The notes under the pieces were generated by a model. It had not been told where the DNA came from, ran no database searches, and worked only from the letters and a program-made list of their open reading frames with translations. This document shows positions 5,184 through 5,508 of a DNA stretch of 5,508 nucleotides, piece by piece; position 1 is the stretch's first letter; each line of letters starts with the position of its first letter. A program made the translations under genes and the position numbers. The stretch covers positions 1 to 5,508 of the forward strand of contig VGOX01000178.1 of the NCBI GenBank assembly GCA_016875755.1, written 5' to 3'. This DNA is from Chloroflexota bacterium. Its GTDB lineage: Bacteria > Chloroflexota > Anaerolineae > Anaerolineales > Villigracilaceae.

Positions 5184-5508
5184 ATGACTGACCCAAAAGA
5201 ATCCCCGCTCATCCCGCCGCATGGCGGGTATCGGGAACTACAGTCGTACCAGATGTCAGAGATTGTGTATGACGCCACAGCAGTGTTCTGCGATCGTTTT
5301 ATTGACCGCCGCTCACGCACCCACGACCAGATGGTGCAGGCGGCACGCAGCGGTAAACAGAACATCGCCGAAGGCAGCATGGCATCAGGCACGTCCAAAA
5401 AGACCGAACTCAAGCTCATCGGCGTGGCGCGGGCAAGCCTTGAAGAACTACTCCTTGATTTTCAGGACTTTTTGCGGCAGAAGGGGCTAAAACTTTGGGG
5501 CAAGGAAC
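5184..5508 (+). CDS. Second four-helix-bundle protein, paralog of the gene before cas4 (partial, 3' end outside window)
   Basis: The frame is open from ATG at 5184 to the window edge, giving 108 codons. The protein aligns with residues 1-109 of the first helix-bundle protein with one single-residue gap and about 20 substitutions, roughly 80% identity. It keeps SPLIPPHGGYR (7-17), VQAARSGKQNIAEGSMAS (51-68) and VARASLEELLLDFQDFLRQ (81-99). The missing 3' part should hold the linker and suffix domain. AGAGGAGG at 5169-5176, seven bases before ATG, is a strong ribosome binding site, unlike that of the first copy. It lies where cas1 would normally follow cas4. Function is unknown, as for the first copy. 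Confidence 0.9.
   Translation, partial: MTDPKESPLIPPHGGYRELQSYQMSEIVYDATAVFCDRFIDRRSRTHDQMVQAARSGKQNIAEGSMASGTSKKTELKLIGVARASLEELLLDFQDFLRQKGLKLWGKE
5202..5233 (+). repeat. 32-base direct repeat with hairpin, copy 2 (within helix-bundle gene 2)
   Basis: These bases are identical to 3913-3944. The stem is CCCGCC (5213-5218) and GGCGGG (5223-5228) with a GCAT loop. The hairpin begins 29 bases after the start of the coding region, compared with 32 bases in copy 1, because copy 1 has one extra codon. A further 32-base identical block is shared farther inside the two genes (4021-4052 and 5310-5341). Confidence 0.85.

Noticed and set aside
5028..5419. Minus-strand frames with peptides such as WIPAYAGMT and DSRLRGND
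   Set aside because: These are well-known spurious translations of the ATTCCCGC palindromic repeat, not genes.
5221..5490. Plus-strand 89-residue frame beginning inside the hairpin
   Set aside because: It lies in another frame of the second helix-bundle gene, whose own frame shows clear homology to the first copy.
1..5508. CRISPR array
   Set aside because: No regularly spaced direct repeats of 28-37 bases are present. The only long direct repeats belong to the two paralogous genes.

Overview
The window is the middle of a type I-C CRISPR-Cas operon on the plus strand. It runs from the last codons of a probable cas3, through cas5c, cas8c (containing an internally started cas11c) and cas7c, to cas4. 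Cas1, cas2 and the CRISPR array usually follow cas4 in this subtype; they are not in the window and presumably lie beyond its right edge. All genes share one strand with very short gaps or overlaps, so they are probably co-transcribed. No promoter or terminator is convincing inside the window.

Roles: Cas5c is the family member that cuts pre-crRNA and caps the crRNA 5' end. Cas7c forms the backbone on the spacer. Cas8c is the large subunit that recognises the PAM. Cas11c, translated separately from the 3' end of cas8c, is the small subunit. Cas3 is the recruited helicase-nuclease. Cas4 is a RecB-like iron-sulfur nuclease that helps choose and trim new spacers.

The unusual part is the right third. 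A gene for a four-helix-bundle protein of the S23/23S-rRNA-intervening-sequence type, with a C-terminal suffix domain, sits between cas7 and cas4. It overlaps the TTG start of cas4. A second copy, about 80% identical in protein, begins 87 bases after cas4 and runs off the window, so cas4 is bracketed by two paralogs. Both copies carry the same 32-base block with a GC-rich hairpin near their 5' ends. A dispersed-type palindromic repeat with a similar core lies just upstream of the second copy. The first copy also holds a 9-bp in-frame tandem repeat in its linker. Spot counts of 60-base lines give roughly 37-43% GC in cas8c-cas7 and about 47-65% in the helix-bundle/cas4 part, which suggests a mosaic origin.

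Organism: the proteins look bacterial and most like Gram-negative type I-C systems. Moderate GC, the ATTCCCGC...GCGGGAAT repeat and the suffix-domain helix-bundle family recall environmental Desulfobacterota, Nitrospirota or Planctomycetota. This placement is a weak inference; no rRNA or other marker gene is present.
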